From: Diphasiastrum complanatum
Lineage: Eukaryota; Streptophyta; Lycopodiopsida; Lycopodiales; Lycopodiaceae
Assembly (NCBI GenBank): GCA_029204225.1
Contig: CM055099.1
Span: 41,596,131 to 41,660,130, forward strand
Direction: 5' to 3'
Length of the DNA stretch: 64,000 bases
In this document: positions 22,390 through 34,509 of the stretch, piece by piece
How the letters are laid out: every line of letters begins with the position of its first letter
Position numbering within the stretch: position 1 is the first letter of the stretch
The notes under the pieces: model-generated
What the model saw: the letters and a program-made list of their open reading frames with translations, nothing else
Told to the model about the DNA's origin: nothing
Databases searched by the model: none
Position numbers and translations under genes: made by a program

Positions 22390-22755
22390 TTACTTGTCTG
22401 ATAATTCAATGCTTTATTGTTTGGCTATGTAATCACTATAGTACTGATGATTTCAAAGTTAGTTACTATAAGATCAAACGTGACATCTATCACTATTGTT
22501 TTGTTTGAAATTGATAGGCGTAGTCATGCATTGTGAAAGAGGAAGATAGTTTATTCCACCACGCACGAAAAGTTTTCTTTTTCATTCGTTTCTTTTCGAA
22601 TTTGAACTATCTTCACAACACCTCTTTCCGACAATCATGACATCAAGGAATGTCGAATCCGCATCTACAACAAGGCAAAGAAACAACAACAACAACAACA
22701 ACAACCAGACTCCTCCAATGCGGCGGAATTCAAGGAGAAAGATTCACACCTGTTA
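22390..22755 (+). pseudogene. gag: Copia leader and start of a gag ORF with poly-Asn
   Basis: A leader-like block (22390-22636) repeats 18041-18310. An ATG at 22637 opens MTSRNVESASTTRQR followed by a run of Asn encoded by (CAA/AAC)n at about 22681-22706, then stops near 22755. It may be the gag start of copia F, with the rest of gag deleted before the protease. Confidence 0.5.
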
Positions 22756-24186
22756 ATGGCCTACAATAGTGACAACGAAGACCACGACAACCTGTACCTG
22801 CACAGTGGCACTACCCAACACATGACCTCTCGCAAAGAATGGTTTATCGAGTATGCAGTTTACAACAGAGACCAATTCATCTACCTCAGAGATTCAAGCA
22901 CCATACGTGTGGAAGGCAACGGGACAATCAAGATCATGTTCAACAACGATCTTTCTATTTGTGTTTCCAACGTTCTTCACATACCTTAGCTATCGAAGAA
23001 CCTGTTATCAGTCTCTAAAATAGCTGATGAGAGCTATACTGTTACTTTCTCTTATGAACAGTGTACAATCTTCGATGAAGATACTACTTTGAGTACATGT
23101 ACTGGAGTTGGAAATCTATATCTACTCTCTAACTCAGTTGCATTAGCTTGTATCTCTCACGAAAATGTAAACGATAATGTTATTTTGTGGCATAGTCGAT
23201 TTGGACACGTCAATACAAGGTCACTTTCTTATATGCATTGTAATAATCTAGTTGACGGATTGTATTTTCCTTCTTCATTGGATAGAAAATCTTTCTTCTG
23301 TGAATCTTGCATTTATGGCAAACACTCTAGAAGCAAGTTTCCGAAATTACATTCTGTCAAAAGAAAGCATGTATCAAATCTTGTACATAGCGATCTTTGT
23401 GGTCCAATGCCAACTCCATCCTTAGGAGATGCAATTTATTTTATCACTTTCATAGATAATTATTCTAGATGGTCTACAGTTACGTTCATTAAGCACACAT
23501 TAGAAGCCTTTGAATTCCTCAAAAGATTCAATGCCATGGCTGAGACACACACGTCTACAAAAGTGAAAGCTCTCTGAACAGATGGTGGTGGCGAATACCT
23601 CTCTAATGAGATGTCCGACTACTTGGCTGAATATGGCATTTTAAGACAGTTCACAACTTTCTATTCTCCTCAACAGAATGGAACTGCAGAAAGGAAGAAT
23701 CAAACACTTCTCAACTCAGCCAGATCCATGCTACACCAGTCACATCTACCTGCAAAATTCTGGGCAAAATCTACTACCATAGCCTTTTATGTACAAAATA
23801 GATCCAGCACTAAAGTCGTCAATAGTAAAACTCCTTATGAATTATGGCATGGGCACAAGCCTAGTGTCAACCATTTAAAAATCTTTGGCTGTATATGTTT
23901 TTTTCACATTCCTAAACAACTTAAGAAGAAGCTAGATCATAGGACAAATAAATGCATTTTCATTGGCTATGTTGATGGACATAAAGCTTACAAAATTAAT
24001 GATCCATCCACCAATGTAGCATTTGTCTCTAGGGATGCAATCTTCCAAGAACATACGTACTATGATTTTAAGCAACCACCGATAAATGATGATGTATCAT
24101 TCCATCCTATTTTACGCATCATAGAATCTTCCAATGATGATGTTTCTTCTATAGAACCTATAGCTACAGCTACAGAAGCCGAGTAG
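22756..24186 (+). pseudogene. pol: Copia F protease, pre-integrase and integrase
   Basis: The protease region reads LHSGTTQHMT, so the catalytic Asp is His and the next Ala is Thr; a stop follows at about 22989. From 23089 the pre-integrase domain has WHSRFGH and CESC, then the integrase core with Asp in HSDLCGP. A TGA at about 23576 replaces an Arg codon before TDGGGEY (second Asp). The frame from 23611 carries QQNGTAERKNQTL with the Glu and a complete C-terminal region to 24186. Only a few changes separate this from an open frame. The minus-strand copy at 36240-37225 is its palindrome partner. Confidence 0.87.
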
Positions 24187-25240
24187 CTGATAGTTCCTGT
24201 CATCAGACCAGACCAAGCCAGCTCAAGTAGATCTGGACAAATTAAAGAAGAAGCACCATCGTATTTTGGTCAACCGAATGTTCGTAGATCTTCATGGACT
24301 CGAACAATTCCTAAGAGGTATACATCTCAATCATTCTGGACTTCATTAGAAGAACCATAGATCCTAGCCGAAGCAATTAACTCCAAGGATGTTGTGAAGT
24401 GGCAAGAAGCTATGTACAACTCACTTTTTTTGAATCAGACCTAGACACTGGTCAACTTCCCCACTCACAAGAGAGTTATCAACAACAAGTGGATCTTCAA
24501 GAAGAATATCAGCTCTGATGGTTCCATTGCAAAATGGAAAGCACAACTGGTGGCTAAAGGATTCAGTCAAGTCTAAAGAGTGGATTATCAAGAGATTTTT
24601 GGTCCTGTTGTCAAAATGTAGTCAATCAGGACTCTGATTGCATTAGCAGCCGTGAAAGACCTCGAAATACACCAGATGGATGTCAAGACAGTGTTTCTAA
24701 ATGGAAATGTCGAAGAGGAGCTGTATACTTTCCAACCAGAAGGATTTGAAGTCAAAGGCCAAGAGCACAAAGTGTGCAAGCTACACAAAGCAACCTATGG
24801 TCTAAAACAGGCCGCAAGAGCATGGTTTGCTAGAATCAACCTTATCTCATTCAATTGGATTTTGCAAACAATTTAGCTGATTGTAATGTTTATTCCAAGC
24901 ATATAGGTGTCCATTCAGTCCACATAGTTCTACGTAGATGATGCATTTATTTTGTCTGATGACACTTTTCTACTACACATTATTAAGAGTGACATGTCAA
25001 AGGAATTTGACATGACTGATCTAGGCATTGTCCATTCTTTGTTAGGAATTCACATTCTAGAAAATAGACTTCAGTTCATTTGGGAGAAAGTTTTTTCAGG
25101 GCAAGTGATCCTTCAATACCGCTCCACAACAAAAATGGTCGTAGACATCTTCACCAAAGCACTTTCCAAGATCAAGCATCAGAAGTTTTTCAGCATGCTG
25201 AACCTGGCAAAGATACCAAGGCACCAACCGTGACCTTAAG
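24187..25240 (+). pseudogene. pol: Copia F RT with large internal deletion
   Basis: RT is readable with stops: QSFWTSLEEP, VAKGFSQV, LEIHQMDVKTVFLNG (24652-24876), GLKQAARAWF, then FYVDDAFIL near 24930 with the polymerase motif intact. After HILENRLQF near 25080 the text jumps to the last part of RNase H (TKMVVDIFTKALSK). The PPT TTAAGGGGGAC precedes the LTR at 25247. The region lost here is partly retained in copia E (34520-35150). Confidence 0.85.
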
Positions 25241-25246
25241 GGGGAC

Positions 25247-26396
25247 TGTTGGAAATTAAGTCCACAATTGTCTCCTTGAACAAAGTTTGTAACATGGGCT
25301 TTTGCTAGTAGTTTGACAACTTGCAATTTTACACAGAGTTGAATCAGCCAAAGTCAGCTTCATCGACTTTCTGGCTGATCTACATCAAAGGGTATCCATT
25401 CCTATCTAATTCTATATTTGAATGTCAAAGAATCATGAAGAACATCAAAGGCCTGATCACCCTCGATTTCTTCAACAATCAAGTCACTCGACATTGAAGT
25501 CTTTGAAGTCTCTGACTTCCTTGACAAACTTTGTTCATCAACTGAAATGTCCAACTTCGTTGATCAACTGAAGTGTCCGACTTCCTTCAATCATCCGAAG
25601 TCTTTGACTTCTTCAACAATCAAGTCACTCGACTTCTTCCATCCGAAGTCTCCGATTTCTTTGACAACTTCATTCATCAACCGAAGTGTCCGCAGTCACC
25701 TGACCATATTTAATGTATAGTTGTCATTCTAGCATTCTGTCATCGTAGTTCAACTACTCCCTAGGTGCAACAGATTAAAGTGCTTAGTTGGATGACAAAA
25801 CATTTATTGTAATTAGATACACAGATACCTTCATCACACACTTTAAGTGATGCTCCATCCATGACATGAATGATTTTGAGCCTCCAAGTTACGACATCAT
25901 TATGGTTTTAGCCTATTCATTGTGATTTAGTGTAATATAGCATCAACACACTTTTATCTATGTATAACGTAGATGAATGCTTACTGTGATTTGAATGCAC
26001 TTCGCTCCTATTTGATCACGCTCGTTTACTCACTCTGATAAGAACACGGACGTCTACGACTCTTCAGTTTCTGATCAGGAGGATGGTTGTCTTTGACGCT
26101 TGAGAAATTTGCATTATTGCACTGCTTTATCACTTCGATATTCTGATCTGAACTTTTTATTGAATCTGAGTTTCAGTAATACTTCACACCATTTCTAATC
26201 TCTTCGGTGGACTGTACTCATTTATTTGTTTGTGAGTATGAATGGTTTTCTTAAGATCCTGTTGGGCAGAGTGATTGAGCTGTGATTACAATTTAGCATT
26301 TACATTCTTTCAGGTCGTTCTTGCATGTAGCAGCCCATAATAACGCAAGAGTCATTCCACAATTATTTTCTTCTCTCTTCTTCGTTCACGTTCTAT
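25247..26396 (+). repeat. 3' LTR of copia F with iterated GAAGTC/GACTTC
   Basis: Starts TGTTGGAAATTAAGTCC. The U3 part (25460-25700) holds about ten copies of short words around CCGAAGTC and GACTTC in both orientations. The R/U5 part (25760-26390) matches the LTR of copia E on the minus strand (33390-34060), for example ACACGGACGTCTACGACTC at 26046 and its complement near 33750. The 3' end is obscured by a gag fragment. Confidence 0.75.
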
Positions 26397-26845
26397 CGCC
26401 CTATCAGTTGGCCTTGACTTTTTATCCTCCATTTATGCTTGTCTTTGACAAATAAAGCTTTTCCTTCTCCATCATGATTGATTGAGAGTTTGTCCATTCT
26501 CATAAGGTTGTTTTCTTGTCTACACTCTTCAACAATAAGTACATCTTGTAAGGCCTCCAAACTTGGTAGCTCTTCTTTGAAGGAATATGATTGGACAAGA
26601 TTATCAAATTCATCTCTCAAGCCATTGAGGATGACTTGCACTAGCTCACTTTGATTGATGTGGTCTCCAATGCATGCAAGCTCATACATAATTGGAAGCA
26701 CTCAAAACTCTCCTCTGGCAACTTTGGAAGATTTGGTTTCTTTGAGTGAGGAGTCTAGAGGTATTCTTGGCCTCATAAATGGCTTTGTGTGTCCCAAGCA
26801 GCCTTGGCACAAAATATGCTATTATGCCACCTTTTACTGAGATAC
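26397..26845 (-). pseudogene. gag: Copia gag fragment (B/P family), minus strand
   Basis: The minus strand encodes SINQSELVQVILNGLRD-like text (here DHINQSELVQVILNGLRDEF) and EELPSLEALQDVLIVEE, matching copia P gag around 59140-59280. It covers only the middle of gag. It sits between the F LTR and the inner palindrome arm and is absent from the matching place in the right arm (about 33373). Confidence 0.8.
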
Positions 26846-28089
26846 AAATGTGGCTATGTTAAAGAGTAGCTATAAAATTCTATTCCAGGTTCAAATGTAA
26901 TAATCAGTCTTCAAATGACAGTTATATCCGAAGAATTAGAGCTATTTTTTATATTTTATTATTTTTAATAAGTTTGTTAAATAGCAATAAGGTATTTTTA
27001 GAAACACTCATAAGTGACTTTGATGGATGATAATATCGATAGTTGCTAAGTAGTTTTATTAAAATGACAATTTTTTGCCATATTGTAATGATGAAATGTA
27101 CTTCATATCATGATTAATAGAAGATGCCCAGGTGCCTTTAAGATTCTGTCTTAAAGTTCAAGGAATGTCCTAAGGTTAAGGATCATGAAGACAAAGACAC
27201 GTTCAGTTGCAGTTTCTAATGACGAGCAGTTCATGATCAAAATGTCTTACTAAGGGAAAGGAAAGAAATTGTCAGTTCAGTTCAGAATCACCAATTTGAA
27301 GTACTATGTCGATTCTCGAATTGAAATCAATGTGCTAATGATGAAAGTTTTTTCCAAATTTGAAAACCTAATGATCAGACAATTTGTCATGGTGAGGATT
27401 ATGTTCACCTTTATGAAGTTCGAATTGGGAGCAATTGTTGATTGCTCACAAAAGATTTTTTGAGTTCCAGTTAAGAACAATAGTTGAGAATGTAAAGCCT
27501 TAAGTTGTATGTAAAAATAGAATGGATGTCAGTTGAATTTATAGAGACATAAATCGTCCATATATCTGTATCTTGGAAGTAATTCAAAGCAAGAAAGGAA
27601 AATGGTTCATTGAGGCCAAAATAGTTTATAAGAGCCTTTGTGTCAATATGAAGACTAGAAGACATTCTTGATGGCATTTTTCCCTTCAATGAAGATTAGT
27701 TATGAAGAAGGGACACTTTGAATGGCCTATTCAATGATTCTAAAAACAACCAATTTGCTATGGACACATGTAGAATGGATATGGAAATTTGTATAATAAT
27801 TGGTGAATTTGAATTCAATGGGTGGGATTCAATGGCATGCGAGGAGAAGGGGAAGTCAGGCATTCGAGAGGGGATCATTCATTCATTCCAGTGGAGAAGA
27901 GAGGATTGTTTTTGTTATGAGCAAAGAGCATTCTAGTGTTTTGGTGATGAAGAGAGGCATGAAGTCCTCTGCTGCATTCTCTTTCTTAATGATTTGATAG
28001 TATGTTAATTGATTCTGGAGTATGATCATGGGAAGAAGATCTTTCATGCAGATCTGCGTGCGCTCTTGCCTACTAGTTCTTTGTTGGTC

Positions 28090-28260
28090 AGACTTTCATC
28101 TCTCTGTCTGAATGCGATGGACAGACTTTCATCTCTCTGTCTGATAGCATATCTCTCTCTTCTCTTTTAGAAAATCGTTGTTCTACATCTCTCTCTCTTC
28201 CTAAACACCTGCTAAACATCTCTCTCTCCATCTTTAAATCATCTCTCTGTGTCTCTGTGA
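28090..28260 (+). repeat. CT-rich tract in the left inner arm
   Basis: Repeated CATCTCTCTGTCTG and CTCTCTC words. It corresponds in mirrored position to the much longer GA-rich block at 31300-31900. Confidence 0.7.
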
Positions 28261-28768
28261 TAGACCATTCACTCATTCACTCTCAGTACAGCCATCACTC
28301 CATCACTATCATCTATGCCTACCTACATCTCTCTCACAGTGCTCACTGTCTATCCCTCTCTTTCCGTTGTCTACTGATGTGCATCCCTCTGATGTCCCTG
28401 CTAGCTTTATCTACTGTTCGCTACCACCTCCATCTGTCTGATGCTCACTATCATGCACATTTGCAACTTCTTGAAATTGGAAGAGATGACCCATTAAAGA
28501 TACCTTGGAACCAGCAATATGTGAAGTTAAAGCTATGTCTTGAAAGTTTCACAAGAGGGATCATATAGTCAATATTTGTTGAAGACCTGACCTTAACTGG
28601 AAGACATTCCTTGAAACTTAAGTCACAAGCAAAAAGACTGAGGTAATTTTCATTGTTTAGCTCAGTTTTTACTCATGTCTTAATTCACTTCATAATTGGT
28701 GTTTGGGCTCATAGTGGACAGGTGGCAGATTTTAATTGGATCTGACAACAAATGTTTAAACTCGTATT

Positions 28769-28800
28769 AGTTTGGGCCTTTCAATTGAAAGGCCCAAACT
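28769..28800. repeat. Perfect 32-bp palindrome
   Basis: Starts AGTTTGGGCC, has CAATTG at its centre, and ends GGCCCAAACT. It is a perfect inverted repeat without spacer. It lies in the left inner arm and has no evident partner at the mirrored place in the right arm. Confidence 0.85.
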
Positions 28801-28812
28801 TCAATTATGCTC

Positions 28813-28938
28813 GGTAGCAGGCTTGAGTAGACTTGCTACCTAGTAGCAGGTAGCCTTCAATGCACCTCACCGCAGGGCGGCTCGGTGCATGAAGGCTGCA
28901 TGCTACAGCTGGTAGCGGGTCTGCCCACGGCCGCTACC
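28813..28938. repeat. GC-rich foldback segment
   Basis: About 126 bp, conspicuously GC-rich for this region, bounded by GGTAGC and GCTACC. It contains an inner stem AGCCTTCAATGCACC / GGTGCATGAAGGCT with a loop of about 17 bases, and repeated GGTAGC words. It could form a long imperfect hairpin. It is not seen in the right arm. Confidence 0.7.
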
Positions 28939-31439
28939 TAGTCCATAATAGATATAGAAAATGAGTAAATGTAACATGTGTATTATTCAAATGACTATGA
29001 ATGAAATCAAATAATGAAAAGTTGAACTGTCTATTTATACTAAATGTGTAATGTAGTAAAGAGATGACTATATGCTTTACTTTTTGCAGTAAAAATTACA
29101 ATTTTACAATCTGTAATAGCTTATTGATTTACAGTCTGAGGTAAAATACAGTCAAAATAAAAGACATTTTTGATTCTGTTTTGTTTTACAGAATATTCTC
29201 TATGCTTAACAAGAGCTAAATTTACTATGGATCTTTAAGTAGATATAACTTTTAATTTGTAATTCAGATTTACATGATCCAAAAAGGTAAATTGCACCTT
29301 ACAACACAAAGAAGTCAATAGAATTGAGAAAAATGTCTTTTGAAAGAATTTAATTATAGTTTTCTCAGTTTGATTGACTTGTAATGCTTAACAAACATAA
29401 TTGCAGTTTAAAAGCATAATAAATAAAATATTGCCAATCCATTGAAAAACATGGAGAAGCTATTGCTCAAAATGATTGAAAAACATCATTAGAACTATAT
29501 ATATTATGTATATATTCCAAAAACCACATATTATAGCATGACAAGACCATTGAAAAATATGGTCAAGATTTAGTAAATAGAGATTCATGAGCATTGCATC
29601 AATGATTTAATCAAATTAATTGTGAATGTTCATGCATATACAAAAATAGTTTAGAGGGTTATGAACTTATAGTATCTACTAATGTGTAAATGGAGTTTCT
29701 CCTAAATGTTCCATATCATGAATTGTAAATTTGAATGATCTTTATACATTAATCAATTGAAATCCAATGAAAGTGTTAATGATCATAATCCACAATTGGA
29801 AATAAAATACGAATTCGTCTCAAGAATAATACCTTATGAATTATTAAGAAGTCATCGTGATCTATTACTTCTAAGGTAATACAGTAACTATAAATCCAAT
29901 GATTGGCTTCATAAACCATATAATACCCCGCTAGTGTTGTTAACACTATTAAGCAACACACAAAATGTACTACATGTTTTATGGCGACCACAATGGGATA
30001 TAAAACGTGTAGTATGTTTCTTGTTGTGATTAATAGTGTTCATAACACTATAGCGGGGTTTTGTATGATTATGAAGCCAGTCATTGGGTTTCTAGTTCTG
30101 ATATTGCTTTAGAAGTGGATAGATCCCAATTAGTTACTGATAATTCATCACTTAATAAGATATTACTATTGAGATTCATTCATATATTGTGGCAAATATT
30201 ATCTTTCAAGATTTTCATTTCGAAAGATGCTCCATTTTAATGATTTGTATGAAATCATTTTCAGTGTTTAGTTTGATCATCAATTCACATTAGTAAATTT
30301 CATACTTTCCTAACTTATATTTAGGATGCACACCATTCACAAGAGATCTTTAGCATTCACACTTAGTGTAATTCATTTATGTATGCAATTGCCATGATCT
30401 ATTTACAAAATCATAACCATATTTTTCAATGGTCTTGTCATGCTAATATATGCGGTGTTTGGAATATATAGATAATATATATATAGCTCTAATGATGTTT
30501 TTCGATCATTTTGAGCACTAGCTTTTCCATGTTTTTTAATGGGTTAGCAATAGTCTATTGATTATGCTTTTGAAATTCAATTATATTTGTTAAGCATTAT
30601 CAAATTACTCAAACCGAGAAAACTATAAGTAAATGCTTTTAAATGACCATTTCCTCAACTCTCATGGATTTTTTAAGTTGTAAGGATCAGTTTACCTTTT
30701 TGGATCACTCAAATCCGAGTTAGGGATTGAAACTTATAGCCAATTAAAGATCCATAATAAGGTTAACCCTTGTAAAGCATATATAATATTTCATGATTAT
30801 GAAAAAAACAGAATCTAATTTTTCTTTATTTTCTGTAGTTTTTACAGTAGAATGTAAATCTGTAAATTATTACAAGACTGTAAAAATATACCATTTACTG
30901 CAAAACCCAATGCATTTACTCAAATTTTTACTGCAGCAGGCATTCATTATATATAGTTAGTTTATCTTTTCATAATTGGATTCCATTCATAGCCAATTCA
31001 AAAATCAACATCATAAGATTCATTCCTTGTATAGAGTACATTAAGAGGTGAGTAAAAAAAAACAGATATAACCAATGAAAATCACCTCAATCCTTATGCT
31101 CTGACATAAGTTTCAATGAATGTCTTCCAACAAAGGTCATGTCTTTAGCAGAACCAGTGTAATAGGTATTTCCTTAATTAGGAGTCACTCTGCATCTTTT
31201 TCAGCAAGGCACTCAATTCCTTTCCAAACTGCCGGTTCCATCTTTATCTTTACCGGGTCATCTTTTTCATTTCTGCATAGAGTGGGAGAAAGAACGAGGG
31301 AGATAGGGAGATCAATGGAGAAGAAGTAAGAAAACGATGGAGAGAGGGAGATAGTACAAAAGAAGGAAGTCGGAATATAGTCACATAGGGAGATAGGGTC
31401 AGCTGTTAGAAAGAGAGAGAGATAGATATCAGAGATGAG

Positions 31440-31458
31440 AGAGAGATAGCAGCGCGGT

Positions 31459-31489
<31 letters not shown>

Positions 31490-31563
31490 GAGAGAGAGAG
31501 AGGAGCGACTGTGAGAGTGTATGTGTGGGTGAGTTTGATAAAGAGAGGGAGAGAGCACTAGCG

Positions 31564-31611
<48 letters not shown>

Positions 31612-31900
31612 CGGCTGTGAGAGTGTATGTGTGTGTGTGATTTTGAGACAAAGTGAGAGAGAGGGCAACGCGATTGTGTGTGTGTGAGAGAGAGACAGGG
31701 AGAGAGATAGAACGATGAGCTATACAGAGGGAAATGGGGAACTGAGAGATGGAGAGTGATTGAGAGGGGGCGCAGTTTCAGACTTCAGAGAGAGAGAGAG
31801 AGATATAGGCAGAGAGAGAGCAGATCTGTGAAAGAGAGAGAGAGATAGTGAGCGCTGTGAGAAAGAGGGAGGTAGGCGCAGATGAGAGAGAGAGTTTGAG
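31440..31900. repeat. GA/TG microsatellite block
   Basis: Mixed (AG)n and (TG)n tracts, including an uninterrupted (AG)n of about 43 bp at 31566-31608, and a repeated ~107-bp unit containing GCTGTGAGAGTGTATGTGTG. A second (GA)n run is at 32247-32290. Confidence 0.9.
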
Positions 31901-32245
31901 CGCTGTTCATAGCCCTCACAAATCCAGTTCCATCAAATGCAGGGCTTATAATACAAACTACCAAGTTTTCATGCAGATTTGAGAGAGAAAAGCCCGCTCA
32001 TGATGGCCTCCTTCATTGCTAGCAACAGTTTTCACAATGAATATCTTCCACGCGAGAATGCAGCAAGCAAGCACAAAAAAAGAAAGAACATGTGATTTAT
32101 TCTCCTCTGCTCTCCTCCTCCTGAGAATGAAAGCTCTCCTACGATCACTGAATGTGAGAAGAATGCCTGTCAACTTCGCTCTAATGAACACTTTCTCTCC
32201 TCCTCTTTCCAGACAAGAATGCTCTCCTCCCCACAACCTCCTTTT

Positions 32246-32291
<46 letters not shown>

Positions 32292-33372
32292 AAAGTTAGT
32301 TACCAACTTGTCACAAACACCATCCATTTTAGTTTCCTCTTGAATCCCTTTCATGGAATTTGAAATTAATTCAGGTCCATTTGACGTGTAGATTAAGGAT
32401 TTGTTGGCTTTGAATTAACCAATAGTCCCGTGTAACCTCTTCCAACCACTTTTGGAAGGGTAATTTCTTCAACAGTGACCTTCAATAAGGCTAATGGCAC
32501 CTTACCTATCATTTTTTTTCTCATTTTGTCAAAAAGGTACTCCAATATAGTTTTGGCCTCTCCAAATAATTTTGAAATTGATCAATCATGTTGTATTTCA
32601 ATCTTCCCCATTGTTTCGACCTCGACAATCTTTTCGTGCAAGGCACCTGAATGTCTTATAGGCATTTTCACCTGCAATTTTTATTTTGAATGTGATATTT
32701 TTGCAGTGTTACCTATCAATATGGATTCATCGTTTTTTACCCATAAACTCCTTTAATTGTGAAGCAATGTTACTAGATTCTTGATTTCAGTTGGAAGTTT
32801 TCAATTGTCGTCGATAATCTTTTTAGAAATTGTTGTTAGCTACTATTCAAACGATTTCAAACTTAGTCAATGTATTTTACTTTGCGGTATTCTTCAAGAC
32901 CTTTATAATAAGGTCATGGTCTTAATTCATCAAGGACATCCTTAATCTTCAAAAGGGTATTATTTTGCACAGTCACTGATTTAATTGTCAAATTTTCACT
33001 GCTTTGCTCTCTTCGTCTGGAAGTGAACTTTGATTGTCGTTGTTTGTATGACCCTTAGTCTTTGGACATTTCCTTGAAACTTAAGGCAGTGCCTTAAAGA
33101 TACATGGGCATATTTTTATTAATCATGATATAAAGTACATTTCAACATTACAATATGGCGAAAATTTGCCATTTTAAATAAACTACTTAGCAACTATTAG
33201 TATTATCATCCATCATAGTCACTTATGAGTGTTACTAAAAATAGCTTATTGCTATTTAACAACTTACTAAAAATAGTAAATTATAAAAAATAACTCTAAA
33301 TCTTTAGATATAATCATCATGTGAAGACCAATTGTGACATTTGAGCCTGTCATAGGAACTTGTCGCTACTTT

Positions 33373-34500
33373 TTAGCATAGCCGCATGATGAGGCAAGGA
33401 AGATAGAAGAACGCGAACGGAGAAGAGAGCAGAAATATTAAGGAACAGCTCTCCCATTACAATCAGTTGCTAGATGCAAAAACAGTCTAATAAAAAGCTT
33501 ATGCTAAATATAATCACAACTTTAAGTGTTCTAATTGCCCAACAGGATCTTAAAAATTAATTCATACTCACAAAAATGATAGTGCAGTCCACTGAAGAGA
33601 TTAGAAATGGTTTGTGTGTGTGTGGTATTACTGGAAGTCAAATTCAATATGAAGTTTAGTTCTGAAATAGATTGAAATAGCAATGTGATAGCACAAGTTC
33701 CTCAGACGTCAAAGACAGCCATCGTTTGATCAGAAACTGAGGAGTCGTAGACGTCCGTGTTCTGATCAGAGTGAATAAACAAACACGATCAAACAACAAT
33801 AAAGTGCATTCAATGACAACAAGCATTCATCTACGTTATACACAGATAGAAAAGCGTGCTGCTGCTATATTACACTGAAGCACACTAAAATAGCAATTAC
33901 AACAAAAAATGACGGCGTAATTGGGAGGCTCAAATAATACGTCTCATGGACGAACTTCTCTCAAGTAATTTGTGCTGTGATGATCTATTTATAGATTGCA
34001 TCCATGTATCAACTACATTAAATGTTTGTCACCTAATTAGGTAAGCTGTTGTACTTCGAAGTACATGGCTTTTTTGACTATACATATTGTATACTGTCAA
34101 CCCGTAGGGAATGTTGACGCGGACGAGGACGTCGCAAATTCTCTCACTTTGCATTTTACATGAAGTAGTTTTCTCTCACTTCGCAAATTAAAGTGGCTGG
34201 GAACGTTCCTCGTTCAAAATAGATGACCTTCGGTATTTTCTCTCTCTTCGAGATTTTTGCGAAAAAGCCGAAGGTGCCCATAAAAAGGTGAAGGTGCCCT
34301 CAAAAAGGCAAATGTGTCTTTAAAATAGTTTAACTCATGAAAATAGATGACCTTTGGGAATTTTCTCTCCCTTCGCATTTTTTGGAAAAATGTGAAAAAG
34401 CCAAAGGTGTTAAAAACAGTTAAACTTTTGAACTGCACAAGTTAAACTTTTGAACTATGCATGTTTCGCAAAATTGTCGCGAAACTTTTGCAAAATAGTT
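33373..34500 (-). repeat. LTR of copia E, minus strand, with TATA box
   Basis: R/U5 matches LTR F in reverse complement. A TATA-like TATAAATA (plus strand 33986-33993) lies at the expected place. The U3 (34070-34500) does not align with F: it holds repeats of a unit with GAAGAGAGAGAAAAT and AAGGTCATCTATTTT, and GCACCTTC words. The 5' end of the LTR is missing because U3 is fused to RNase H near 34505. Confidence 0.75.
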
Positions 34501-34509
34501 TAAACTGTT

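Larger units (their letters stand above)
23080..29991 (+). repeat. Left arm of a ~14-kb imperfect palindrome
   Basis: Left arm of an inverted repeat centred near 29992. Order outward from the centre: unrecognised sequence 29991-26850, gag fragment (unique to this arm), LTR F, copia F. Each block except the gag fragment has its reverse-complement partner in the right arm in mirrored order. Anchors: 29901-29983 with 30001-30083; 29420-29560 with 30410-30560; 28570-28690 with 31020-31140; 26850-27000 with 33225-33372. Confidence 0.8.
26850..33372. other. Inner palindrome: 6.5 kb with no recognisable gene
   Basis: AT-rich sequence forming both inner arms. Several short frames exist (for example 27718-27936, 32016-32363, 32475-32756) but none resembles a known protein and none is conserved as an open frame in both arms, so I treat them as chance. 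The central 130 bp (29926-30058) are the best-conserved part, with ends CCCCGCTA/TAGCGGGG and a spacer of about 16 bp. Confidence 0.7.

Noticed and set aside
28257-28568. 103-codon plus-strand ORF in the left palindrome arm
   Set aside because: Starts in CT-rich simple sequence, not conserved as an open frame in the right arm.
32016-32363. 115-codon ORF ending in Arg-Glu repeats
   Set aside because: The RERERE tail is just the (GA)n microsatellite; no match in the left arm.
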